Shown in pieces: positions 19,527-27,804 of a DNA stretch of 64,000 nt (the first letter of the stretch is position 1; each line of letters begins with the position of its first letter). The notes beneath the pieces are model-generated. The model saw only the letters and a program-made list of their open reading frames with translations, ran no database searches and was not told where the DNA came from. The position numbers and the translations under genes were made by a program. Source of the stretch: Maritimibacter sp. (GTDB lineage Bacteria > Pseudomonadota > Alphaproteobacteria > Rhodobacterales > Rhodobacteraceae). The DNA lies in NCBI GenBank assembly GCA_002701395.1, contig NZVC01000030.1, positions 1 to 64,000 on the forward strand, in the 5' to 3' direction.

Positions 19527-21368
19527 ATGCACGACCCGTCGACCCCGCCCCGGACTTCCGATGCCGCGAAGGACCGTTCGCCCGTTGATACGGCGACGGC
19601 CAGCTATCGTGTCACGGCGATCAGCTGCGCCCTTCTGCCGGCGGCGCTGGCGGCGGGCCTGCTGGCCGAGGCATCGATTCAGGACGGAATCGAGGTGCTG
19701 GATATCGTGCGCGTCATCCTGATCTTCGTGACGACCGCGTGGCTGGCGTGGGGTGCGATGCTTGCCTTCATCGGGCTGGCGCGCCGCCGTGCGACGACAG
19801 AGCCGGACCTGCAACTGCCCCAGCCGGCCACGGTCGTCCTTGTTCCGATCTGTAACGAGGACCCGGTCGCAACCTTCGCACGGGTGGCCGCGATGGATCG
19901 GTCGATCCGCGACGCAGGAATTCGGGCCGACATCGCCATCCTGTCCGACACCCGCGCCCCCGAGGCGGCGGCCCTCGAACAGCGCGCGTTCGCTCGGCTG
20001 ATGGCCGAGACGAAGGGGGCGCAACGGATCTTCTACCGCCAGCGCGAGGACGGGCGCGGCCGCAAGGCCGGAAACGTCGAGGACTTCATCCGCCGGTCCG
20101 GCGGCGCCTACGAGTTCGCGGTCATCCTTGATGCCGACAGCCTGATGGAAGGTTCGGCGATCCGGGGCATGATCGCGCGGATGCAGGCGGACCCGAAACT
20201 GGGCCTGCTGCAGACCCTGCCGCGCATCGTCGCGGCGCATTCCTTCTTCGGTCGGGCCATGCAGTTCGCGGCGGCCTTCCACGGCCCTGCCTTCACGCGC
20301 GGACTGGCGCGGATGCAAGGCACGACCGGTCCCTTCTGGGGGCACAACGCCATCGTGCGCATTCGTGCCTTCGCGCAAAGCTGCGGGCTGCCGGAACTGT
20401 CGGGCAAGCCGCCGTTCGGTGGGCACATCCTAAGCCACGACTACGTCGAGGCCGCTTTGCTGGCGCGCGCCGGCTGGACCGTGAAAGTCGACGCAAGCAT
20501 CGACGGCTCTTACGAGGAAGGTCCCGAGAACGTTCTGTCCTACGCCAAGCGCGACCGCCGCTGGTGTCAGGGCAACCTGCAGCACATCCGCCTGCTGTTG
20601 GCCCCCGGTCTGGCCGGGTGGAGCCGCTTTGTCTTTCTGCAGGGGATCTTCTCGTATCTCGTGTCGCTGCTTTGGGCCGGGTTCCTTGTGGCGTCGGTCG
20701 CGGCGACTGTGACCGCGCCCGCGCCCGACTACTTCCCCGACCGGTATCAGCTGTTCCCGGTGTTCCCGACCGACCGCTCGCGCGAGATCATGGCGCTGGC
20801 GCTGGGTATCCTCGGGCTGCTGGTGCTGCCCAAGTTCGCGATCTGGGCGCAGTCGCTGGCCGAGGGCCGGGTGCGCAGCTTTGGCGGAGCGCTGGGGTCT
20901 CTCCTGTCGGTCGTGACGGAAATCCTGCTGACCTCGCTTCTGGCGCCGGTGATGCTGATGTACCAGTCCCGCGCCGTGCTTCAGGTGCTGTCGGGCCGTG
21001 ATGGCGGCTGGCCTGCGAACGCGCGGGGCGAGGGCAAGCTGAGCATCGCGCAGGCCACCCGCGCCAGTTTCTGGATCGTCATCGCCGGTGGCGCCATCTA
21101 CTTTGCGACCGCGTGGCTGGCCCCGGATCTGGCCCCGTGGCTGCTGCCGGTCTGCGTGCCGATGCTGCTGGCCCCGCTGCTGATCGCGTGGACCTCGCGC
21201 CCGCTGACCCATGCCCTGTTCCGCGCGCCGGAAGAACGCGCCGTGCCGCCGGTTCTGAACCGCTTCCGCGCCATCCACGGCGCGTGGCTGGACGAGATGT
21301 CCCCGGCGACGGCCGAGAAACCCGCGGCACCGTCCGCCCCGGGGGCCGCCGCCCATGTCGCAGTCTGA
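19527..21368 (+). CDS. opgH: Glucan beta-glucosyltransferase OpgH
   Basis: 613-residue membrane glycosyltransferase of family GT2. Motifs in order: two N-terminal helices (about 28-52 and 60-85), VLVPICNEDP near 103-112, the donor-binding LDADS near 203-207, SHDYVEAALLARAGW near 308, and KRDRRWCQGN near 345, followed by several C-terminal helices. It polymerises glucose from UDP-glucose and moves the glucan to the periplasm. Shorter than the roughly 850 residues of E. coli OpgH at both ends. It overlaps opgC by 14 bases. Confidence 0.93.
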   Translation: MHDPSTPPRTSDAAKDRSPVDTATASYRVTAISCALLPAALAAGLLAEASIQDGIEVLDIVRVILIFVTTAWLAWGAMLAFIGLARRRATTEPDLQLPQPATVVLVPICNEDPVATFARVAAMDRSIRDAGIRADIAILSDTRAPEAAALEQRAFARLMAETKGAQRIFYRQREDGRGRKAGNVEDFIRRSGGAYEFAVILDADSLMEGSAIRGMIARMQADPKLGLLQTLPRIVAAHSFFGRAMQFAAAFHGPAFTRGLARMQGTTGPFWGHNAIVRIRAFAQSCGLPELSGKPPFGGHILSHDYVEAALLARAGWTVKVDASIDGSYEEGPENVLSYAKRDRRWCQGNLQHIRLLLAPGLAGWSRFVFLQGIFSYLVSLLWAGFLVASVAATVTAPAPDYFPDRYQLFPVFPTDRSREIMALALGILGLLVLPKFAIWAQSLAEGRVRSFGGALGSLLSVVTEILLTSLLAPVMLMYQSRAVLQVLSGRDGGWPANARGEGKLSIAQATRASFWIVIAGGAIYFATAWLAPDLAPWLLPVCVPMLLAPLLIAWTSRPLTHALFRAPEERAVPPVLNRFRAIHGAWLDEMSPATAEKPAAPSAPGAAAHVAV

Positions 21369-22584
21369 CACCAAGCTATTGTCGTTCCCGAAAACCCCGC
21401 GCGAGCGGCGGCCTCGGGACCCGCGCATCGACGCCTTCCGGGGGCTGGCGCTGGCGATGATCTTCATCGACCACATGCCGGGCAACCCGTACGAGCACAT
21501 CACCCTGCGCAACTGGGGTTTCTCGGACGCGGCCGAGGCGTTCTTCGTGATGTCCGGCATCGCGGCCGGTCTGGCCTATTCCGGCCGCTTCCTGCCCGAG
21601 ACACGCGCCGAAAAGGGCATCTGGCCCGCCATCGCCCCGGTCTGGAGCCGCGCTTGGACGCTGTACCTTGTGCACATCTTCCTGACGCTGGCCGCGATCA
21701 CGCTGTTCGCCGCCGGGGCCGAGTACTTCGGGATGCAGTCCCTGCTGCAAAAACACAATCTCGGCGCTGTGTGGGACGACCCGCAAGAGGTGCTGTTCGG
21801 GCTGACGCTTCTGGGTCACCAGATCGGTTACGTGAACATCCTGCCGGTCTATACCGTGCTGCTTCTTGGCGCGCCCGCGGCGATCCTGCTGGCGCTGAAA
21901 CGCCCGTGGCTTCTGTTCGCTCTTAGCGCGGGCCTGTGGTTCGCCGCTGGGCTGTGGCGGCTGAACATGCCCAATTTCCCGCGCCCGGGCGGCTGGTTCC
22001 TTAGCCCGGCGTCGTGGCAGTTCATCTTCGTGACCGGTCTGCTGATCGGGATCTACATGCGGCGCGGCGAACGGTTCGTCGCCCGTTCCAAGTGGCTGTT
22101 CGGCATCGCCACGGCGGTTCTGCTGCTGACATTGGTGTGGAAATACGTGCCCGGCGTCGGTCCTTATATGAACAACCAGATGTGGCAGCTGTCGCAGCAC
22201 GGGCTGCCGTTCCACATCACCTCGCACAACAAGACGTACCTCGGGGCGCCCCGGCTGCTGCACGCGCTGGCACTTGTCTACTTCGTGTCGTGCCTTCCGT
22301 GGGTGACCCGGATGTGCGCGCACCGGCTGGCTGCACCGCTGCGCCTGATGGGGCGGCAGGGGCTTTTGGTGTTCGGCGCCGGCACGGTGCTGGCGCTTGG
22401 GTTTCAGGTTCTGCTGTTCGGCACCGACAAGGCGCCCCTGCTGGCATGGGGACTTCCACCCATCGGCCTTGCGCTGCTGATGTGGATCGCATGGATCGCC
22501 GACTGGCGCCGCCGCCGCGAAAGCGTGCGTTTGCCTGACCAGCCGTCGAGACGCGAAGACCTGCGCGTGCGCGCGGCGCCGTGA
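21355..22584 (+). CDS. opgC: OpgC, membrane succinyltransferase of periplasmic glucans
   Basis: 409 residues with about ten transmembrane helices and the OpgC opening RIDAFRGLALAMIFIDHMPG. In Rhodobacter sphaeroides OpgC adds succinyl groups to the glucans and is cotranscribed with opgGIH. The 14-base overlap with opgH shows the same arrangement here. A paralogue lies at 31175-32368. Confidence 0.88.
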   Translation: MSQSDTKLLSFPKTPRERRPRDPRIDAFRGLALAMIFIDHMPGNPYEHITLRNWGFSDAAEAFFVMSGIAAGLAYSGRFLPETRAEKGIWPAIAPVWSRAWTLYLVHIFLTLAAITLFAAGAEYFGMQSLLQKHNLGAVWDDPQEVLFGLTLLGHQIGYVNILPVYTVLLLGAPAAILLALKRPWLLFALSAGLWFAAGLWRLNMPNFPRPGGWFLSPASWQFIFVTGLLIGIYMRRGERFVARSKWLFGIATAVLLLTLVWKYVPGVGPYMNNQMWQLSQHGLPFHITSHNKTYLGAPRLLHALALVYFVSCLPWVTRMCAHRLAAPLRLMGRQGLLVFGAGTVLALGFQVLLFGTDKAPLLAWGLPPIGLALLMWIAWIADWRRRRESVRLPDQPSRREDLRVRAAP

Positions 22585-22664
22585 CCTGAATGGGCCGCGA
22601 CAGCGATCTGACGCTAGGTAAGAATTTTGCTGCAATGTCATCCGAAGGTCGTATACTGACCTCA

Positions 22665-22694
22665 CGTCACCTGGTCTGCCCGGTGGCGTTTTTT
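22665..22694 (+). terminator. Terminator of the opg operon
   Basis: CGTCACC (22665-22671) pairs with GGTGGCG (22682-22688), with one G-U pair, followed directly by six T. Confidence 0.7.
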
Positions 22695-22741
22695 GTCCGC
22701 GATGTCACGCGGATCGCGATTTCGGATGGGAGCTGTCAGTC

Positions 22742-23893
22742 ATGAACCGGATACGATCAATCGTTTTAGCCGCCGCCGTCGGCCTGTGCGCGGTGCAAGC
22801 CGACGCGCGCCAGATGCGCGAGGAGACAGTGCATTTCGATGAAGGGCAGACCACGGTCGAATTGCTGGATCGTATCTACGGGCGAGAATCGGTGAACTAC
22901 CGCGTCTACGTCCGCAAGGACCAGACCCTGCAGGTGCGGTTGGATCCATCGAATCCGGGCACGTATTTCAACGTTTACGAACCGGACAAGGGTCCGGGCA
23001 ATATCGCGCTTGGGTCCAGCGACCGGACGGGGCCGACGGTGCCCGACATCAACACGTTCAGCACCAAGGTTCGTGAATCCGGGATCTATAGCGTTTCCGT
23101 ATACCTTGTGCGCGCCGCAGCCCGCGAAGGAGAGGAATCGCGTTTCGTGCTGGAGGTCACGGCCGGAGACGTGCAGGGAGAGGTCGCAAGCACCTCTGAC
23201 GCGCCGGCCTCTGTGGACGGTCCGTTTTCCGGCCCGGAGTTTTATGTCGTCGAGGTCGACAGCCGCCTGCGCATCCACGCCGCGCCGAACGCCGAATCCG
23301 ACGTGGTCCTGCACGCCAGCGACGGCACGGTGTTTCGCAACCTTGGCTGCCTGCGAGAGGCCGACCGAACATGGTGCGAGGTCGAACGGCCCGCCGACGG
23401 CCTGACGGGCTGGGCCGCGTCAGAGTACCTGCGCGGCGAAAGCGGTGCGTTTACGACGATGGTCGGCATGGAGGAAACGCCCTACGGCAAGACCGACGGC
23501 TGGAACATCCTTGTCCGCCGCGAAACCGGGAACGGCTGCATCGCGGAATCGACCCGCGACGGCGTCCAGATCCAGGTCGGGTTCGACCCGGTGGACGACA
23601 GCACCTTCCTTGCCATCTTCACCGAGAAGCACATGGGGTTCGAGAACGGCGAACACCTTGCCGTGCTGTTTGATCTCGACGGTGACGAGTTCGTGGGGGA
23701 CATCACCGAAGAAAAGCGACCCGGGTTCGAGGGCGGCTATGTCCACATCACGAACCCGGACTTCCTGATGGACCTGTCCGAGAAGGAAACCCTGATGGTC
23801 ATGCCAGCAGGTCTTGCGCCCTTCGCCGTCAGCCTTGACGGATCGAAAGCCGCGATCGGCAAGATGATCGAATGCCAGCTGGCCCAGATGTGA
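22742..23893 (+). CDS. Secreted protein with SH3-like domain, function unknown
   Basis: 383 residues with a signal peptide (cleavage near QADARQ, residue about 23). Residues about 25-145 are a beta-rich domain (YGRESVNYRVYVRKDQTL) resembling inhibitor-of-lysozyme-like or periplasmic binding modules. Residues about 175-235 look like a bacterial SH3 domain (LRIHAAPNAESDVVL, WCEV, GWAASEYL). The C-terminal third (about 250-383) is a separate, probably beta domain with EHLAVLFDLDGDEFVGD. No catalytic residues recognised. It stands alone after the opg terminator. Confidence 0.75.
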   Translation: MNRIRSIVLAAAVGLCAVQADARQMREETVHFDEGQTTVELLDRIYGRESVNYRVYVRKDQTLQVRLDPSNPGTYFNVYEPDKGPGNIALGSSDRTGPTVPDINTFSTKVRESGIYSVSVYLVRAAAREGEESRFVLEVTAGDVQGEVASTSDAPASVDGPFSGPEFYVVEVDSRLRIHAAPNAESDVVLHASDGTVFRNLGCLREADRTWCEVERPADGLTGWAASEYLRGESGAFTTMVGMEETPYGKTDGWNILVRRETGNGCIAESTRDGVQIQVGFDPVDDSTFLAIFTEKHMGFENGEHLAVLFDLDGDEFVGDITEEKRPGFEGGYVHITNPDFLMDLSEKETLMVMPAGLAPFAVSLDGSKAAIGKMIECQLAQM

Positions 23894-23914
23894 CCCGCGC
23901 GCGCGGGGGCTGCG

Positions 23915-24757
23915 TCAGACGTCCAGCCCGTAGAATTCGACGGCCGTGCCCCCGAAGACGCGGGCGCGGTCGGCATCGGACAGGCCGGATGTCAGCTCCT
24001 CGGCGGCGGCGCGCCAGCGGTCGTACTCGCACCGAAGCCGGACCACCGGCCAGTCCGAGCCCCACATGATCCGCGACGGGCCGAACACCTCGAAGATGTG
24101 GTCGGCGTAGGGCTTGAGGTCGGCAACCGTCCAGTCCGGGCTGGCCTCTGTCACCAGCGCCGAGAACTTGCAGTACGCGCTTGTCTGGGTCGCGATCTTG
24201 GTCATCCCGTCGGCCCAGAACCGGAAGTGATCGTCGGATTTCCCGGCGATGTCGGGTTTCATGCAGTGATCCACGACGGTTCGCATCTCGGGATAGCGGG
24301 TCAGGATCGTCAGGAAGTTGGCAAGATGCCGGGGGAACCCCAGCGCGTCGAAGCATAGGCCAAGTTCGGCCACCTTGGCAAAGCCCCACTGCACATCGTC
24401 GCGCAGCATCCAGTCATCGTCGGGGATGTCCTGGATCATCGGGCGGACGCCCTTGAACTTCGGATGCCCGGCCAGCCGTTCCAGCGCGGCGGCATCCTCG
24501 GGCTTTTCGAAGTCGACCCAGCCCACGACCCCCGCGATATGCGGCGTCGCGTCGGCAAGGCCCAGCATGTACTCGCTTTCGTTCACGGTCGGCGCGGCCT
24601 GCACCACGACCGTATAGTCGATGCCGTGCGCCGACAGCGCCGGTGCAAGGTCGGCGGGGCCATAGGGGCGCGACAGGGTTTCGTTGTCTTTCGGCATCCA
24701 GCCGTAATCGCCCCGCGCGGGGTTCCAGAAATGCTGGTGCGCGTCGATCTGTACCAT
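23915..24757 (-). CDS. Amidohydrolase-family sugar lactonase (fuconolactonase-like)
   Basis: 280 residues from the ATG at 24757, preceded by GGAGGAGAA, one base after the stop of the aldo-keto reductase gene. Amidohydrolase 2 TIM barrel: N-terminal metal motif DAHQHFW (residues 4-10), a conserved histidine in VDHCMKP, and MWGSDWPV carrying the late aspartate. This pattern is typical of L-fuconolactonase and 2-pyrone-4,6-dicarboxylate lactonase. Pairing with an aldose dehydrogenase favours hydrolysis of an aldonolactone, for example from L-fucose or a related aldose. Confidence 0.85.
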   Translation of the reverse strand: MVQIDAHQHFWNPARGDYGWMPKDNETLSRPYGPADLAPALSAHGIDYTVVVQAAPTVNESEYMLGLADATPHIAGVVGWVDFEKPEDAAALERLAGHPKFKGVRPMIQDIPDDDWMLRDDVQWGFAKVAELGLCFDALGFPRHLANFLTILTRYPEMRTVVDHCMKPDIAGKSDDHFRFWADGMTKIATQTSAYCKFSALVTEASPDWTVADLKPYADHIFEVFGPSRIMWGSDWPVVRLRCEYDRWRAAAEELTSGLSDADRARVFGGTAVEFYGLDV

Positions 24758-24758
24758 C

Positions 24759-25796
24759 TCAGTGTTCTCCTCCGGTGGGCGCATCGGACCGCATCAGCCC
24801 CTGCGCCTTGAGATCGTCCCACAGTGCAGCGGGGATCTGCGCCCGCGCCGCCTGTAGGTTGGAATTCATCTCGGCCACGCCCTGACCGCCGGGGATCACC
24901 GAGACCACCGCCGGATGCAGCAACGGGAAGCGATAGGCCGCATCGACCAGCCGCACGCCGTGATCCTCGCAGACCGACTGGATGCGGCCGACGCGGTCAA
25001 GGATCTCCTGCGGGGCAGGGTCATAGTTGTAATAGGCGCCGGGCCGGGGGCCGGTGGCGAGGATGCCCGAGTTGTACGCCCCGCCGATCACGACGCCGAT
25101 GCCGCGTTCGGTGCACAGCGGCAGGAAGCTTTCCAGCGCCTCCTGTTCCAGCAGGGTATAGCGTCCGGCAAGAAGGAAGATGTCCGGGTCGCCGCGTTCG
25201 GCCACCCATTGCGCCGACTGCCATTCGTTCACGCCGGTACCGAAAGCCTTGATCACGCCCTGCTCTCGCAGTTCGACCAGCGCCTTGTGCCCGCCGTCCA
25301 TGAACTCGGCCAGCTTGGCGTCCAGCACGTCCTGCGAGCCGTGGTTGAAGATATCAAGGTCGTGACCGTACAGGATATCGACGCGGTCGACGCCCAGCCG
25401 CTCTAGCGAGAATTCCAGCGACCGCATCGTGGCGTCGTAGCCGTAGTCGTAGACTTCCTTGCGCGCGGGCACGTCGAACCACTTGCCGAAGCCGTCGCGT
25501 TGATCCGGCGGGCAGGCCTTCAGCAGGCGGCCGACCTTGGTGGACAGGACGTACTCGTCACGGGGCTTGTCGCGCAGAAAGCGGTTCAGCCGCGTTTCGG
25601 ACAGGCCCAGCCCGTACAGCGGCGCGGTGTCATAGTACCGCAGGCCGTTGTCCCATGCGATCTGCAGAAGCGCGTCGACCTCTGCGTCGGGAACGGCGCG
25701 GTACAGGTTGCCGATCGGGGCGCTGCCAAAGCCCATCTCGGTGAAGGTCAGCCCGCCAATGCCCAGACGGTCCCAGGCGCGTGTGTCGATTGTCAT
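24759..25796 (-). CDS. Aldo-keto reductase, aldose 1-dehydrogenase type
   Basis: 345 residues from the ATG at 25796, preceded by GGAGGACATC. AKR barrel with the tetrad visible: DTAPLYG (Asp and Tyr), STKVGR (Lys) and the histidine of ILYGHDLD. It resembles D-threo-aldose/L-fucose 1-dehydrogenases, which oxidise the anomeric carbon with NAD(P). The lactonase gene begins one base after its stop, so the two form a two-step aldose to aldonate unit. Confidence 0.88.
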   Translation of the reverse strand: MTIDTRAWDRLGIGGLTFTEMGFGSAPIGNLYRAVPDAEVDALLQIAWDNGLRYYDTAPLYGLGLSETRLNRFLRDKPRDEYVLSTKVGRLLKACPPDQRDGFGKWFDVPARKEVYDYGYDATMRSLEFSLERLGVDRVDILYGHDLDIFNHGSQDVLDAKLAEFMDGGHKALVELREQGVIKAFGTGVNEWQSAQWVAERGDPDIFLLAGRYTLLEQEALESFLPLCTERGIGVVIGGAYNSGILATGPRPGAYYNYDPAPQEILDRVGRIQSVCEDHGVRLVDAAYRFPLLHPAVVSVIPGGQGVAEMNSNLQAARAQIPAALWDDLKAQGLMRSDAPTGGEH

Positions 25797-25925
25797 GATG
25801 TCCTCCAGCTTGCGGCGGAGCCTAGTGCAGGCCACCGAAAGCCCGCAAGGCGCTTTGCGGTTCCCGTGGCGCAAGCAGGGGACAGGGGGCGGCGCGCGCG
25901 AGGCGAGGCGCGCCGCCGCAGGGGA

Positions 25926-26204
25926 TCAGTTGAACAGCAGGCCGCGCAGGCTGAACCGCCCGCCAAGGATCGACCGGACCTTCATCCGTTTGTCGCTTTC
26001 GCTGCCGGGGCCGTGAATGGCGGCCTTGATCTCGGCCAGCTTGGCGTTCGACAGCTGCGACAGGTCGACGTCGCGGGCATAGCGCGGCAGTTCGCGTTCG
26101 ACCGAGTTGATCAGTTGCGCGCGTGCGGCGTCATAGTCGGCGTGGGCCGGGGCCGCGAGGCCGACGGCGGCAGCGGCAAGCGCGGCAAGAAGGGGGCGTT
26201 TCAT
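25926..26204 (-). CDS. Small secreted protein, paralogue A
   Basis: 92 residues with a signal peptide (MKRPLLAALAAAAVGLAAPA, cleavage AHA-D). The mature part is helical: AQLINSVERELPRYARDVDL, then a short turn and KMKVRSILGG. It shares its layout with the gene just upstream (26214-26498): AQL-x3-VER-x-L-x2-Y, a VD pair, and a basic RSIL/KTAI end. Function unknown. Ten bases separate the two genes, so they are cotranscribed. Confidence 0.7.
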   Translation of the reverse strand: MKRPLLAALAAAAVGLAAPAHADYDAARAQLINSVERELPRYARDVDLSQLSNAKLAEIKAAIHGPGSESDKRMKVRSILGGRFSLRGLLFN

Positions 26205-26213
26205 CGCGGTCTC

Positions 26214-26498
26214 CTAGCGGTAGTAGGTCGCATTCGCGATCGCGGTCTTAAGCCGCAAACGCTTTTTCAGGTAACGGTCGCCCGACAGCAGGATCGCATA
26301 CAGCGCGGTGACGCTGTCGGTAGTCATGCGATCGACGGGCGCGCTGAGATTGTAGGCGCGCAACTTTCGCTCCACCAGCGCGACCAGCTGTGCGCTGGGC
26401 GCGGCGACGGCGGGGGTCGCGGTTGTCAGGACCGGGGCAGCGGCAAGTGCGCCGTACAGCGGCAGCGACATCAGGGTGGCGATGATAGCTTTCTTCAT
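26214..26498 (-). CDS. Small secreted protein, paralogue B
   Basis: 94 residues with a signal peptide (MKKAIIATLMSLPLYGALAA, cleavage near AVAAPS). The mature part begins AQLVALVERKLRAYNLSAPV and ends KKRLRLKTAIANATYY. Similar architecture to the downstream paralogue, with a conserved AQL-VER-L-Y core. Predicted periplasmic helical protein of unknown role. Confidence 0.7.
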   Translation of the reverse strand: MKKAIIATLMSLPLYGALAAAPVLTTATPAVAAPSAQLVALVERKLRAYNLSAPVDRMTTDSVTALYAILLSGDRYLKKRLRLKTAIANATYYR

Positions 26499-26595
26499 GC
26501 AAGCCTCCTGCTCTTCAGGACGGTGTGTCCCAATGTGGACCCAAGTCTGGGCCGCCCCCGCCCCAAGGGCAAATCAACTTTGCCGGTTCGAAGGG

Positions 26596-26913
26596 TCAGC
26601 CTTTCGGGTCGCCGACGTTTTCCTTGAACGCCTTTTCGAAGGCTGCCTGCTTTTCCGGTCCGGCCTCTGTCTGGTTCTGGGCGCGCCACTGGTCGTAGGG
26701 CATACCATAGAATACCTCGCGGCCTTCTTCCTTCGACATCTCGATGCCGCGTTCGTTCGCGGCCTCTTGGTACCAGCGCGACAGGCAGTTCCGGCAAAAG
26801 CCCGCAAGGTTCATCAGGTCGATGTTCTGCACGTCGGGCCGGTCCTGCATCAGGTGCTGCTGCAGGCGGCGGAACGCGGCGGCCTCAAGTTCAAGCTTGG
26901 TCTGGGCGTCCAT
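26596..26913 (-). CDS. DUF1244 family protein
   Basis: 105 residues with the DUF1244 core NLAGFCRNCLSRWY (two cysteines three residues apart) and the tail KEEGREVFYGMPYDQW. The family is small, helical and common in proteobacteria; function not established. The cysteine pair could bind a metal or be redox-active. ATG at 26913 preceded by AGGAGG in minus-strand reading. Confidence 0.88.
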   Translation of the reverse strand: MDAQTKLELEAAAFRRLQQHLMQDRPDVQNIDLMNLAGFCRNCLSRWYQEAANERGIEMSKEEGREVFYGMPYDQWRAQNQTEAGPEKQAAFEKAFKENVGDPKG

Positions 26914-26928
26914 GACGGTCCTCCTGAA

Positions 26929-27669
26929 TCAAAGTTGGGTGCGACGCAGGGCGTCTTCAAGGATGGGCGCAAGGCGGTCGGCCCACGCGTGCTGGTCGGC
27001 CTCGGTCTCGATCAGGTCGTGCCGAACCTCGATCAGCGCGTTGGGGCGGCCGTGGTGCAGCGCGTGGCGGTCGACGCTGTCGCCCTTCAACTCGCCCGAA
27101 TAGGGCTCGTTCTCGCCCACGAAAAGGTCGGGCTCTTCGCGCAGGCGGTCGATCAGGGCCCGGCCCAGCCGCGCGTCATAGCCGTATAGCACGCCCACCT
27201 GCCAAGGCCGCATCGCGCGCCCGTTCAGCCGCGGGGTGAAGCTGTGGACGGCGACATAGACGGTATCGTCGCGCCGCGCGGCAAGCTGCTCGACGGCGTC
27301 GTGATAGGGGCGATAGCACAGGTCCAGCCGCCGCTCGCGTTCGGCCGCGTCCATGTGGCGGTTTCCGGGGATCACGGTGCCGTCGTACAGCTGCATCAAC
27401 AGCGTCGGGTCGTCCTCGCCCCGGTTCGGGTCGATCACAAGGCGGGAAAAGGTCGACAGGATCGCCGGGCTGTCCAGACGTTCCGCCAGCCGGCGCGTCA
27501 GCTCTGCCGCGCCGACGTCATAGGCGATGTGCCGCTGCATCTCGCGCTCGGGCAGGCCAAGGTCGCCGTCCGCGATCATCGGCGGCACCGCGTTGGATGC
27601 GTGATCGCAGGTGATAAGGAAACGACCCGGCCGGTCGGCTCCGTGAACTTGATAAGCGTCAAAGCTCAT
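26929..27669 (-). CDS. N-formylglutamate amidohydrolase family protein
   Basis: 246 residues from the ATG at 27669, chosen because the family starts with a short run before the TCDHASN motif; the frame stays open much further upstream. Metal-site elements: CDHASN (residues about 20-25), DPNRGEDD, VAVHSFTP and IEVRHDLI. The family hydrolyses N-formyl-glutamate to glutamate and formate at the end of one histidine degradation route. No hut genes are nearby, so another N-formyl amino acid may be the substrate. Divergent from pyk; 15 bases downstream lies the DUF1244 gene on the same strand. Confidence 0.85.
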   Translation of the reverse strand: MSFDAYQVHGADRPGRFLITCDHASNAVPPMIADGDLGLPEREMQRHIAYDVGAAELTRRLAERLDSPAILSTFSRLVIDPNRGEDDPTLLMQLYDGTVIPGNRHMDAAERERRLDLCYRPYHDAVEQLAARRDDTVYVAVHSFTPRLNGRAMRPWQVGVLYGYDARLGRALIDRLREEPDLFVGENEPYSGELKGDSVDRHALHHGRPNALIEVRHDLIETEADQHAWADRLAPILEDALRRTQL

Positions 27670-27804
27670 GAATGCAGCATCCTTTGTATCGGCCGGATGA
27701 ATAAGGCGCCGTATCGGGAAGCGCCAGTTGTCAGTGAACGGGAATTCCGCCATAGGTGGGCGAAACGTCGCCGAGAACGCTAACAATTTCAACAGGACGG
27801 GCCG

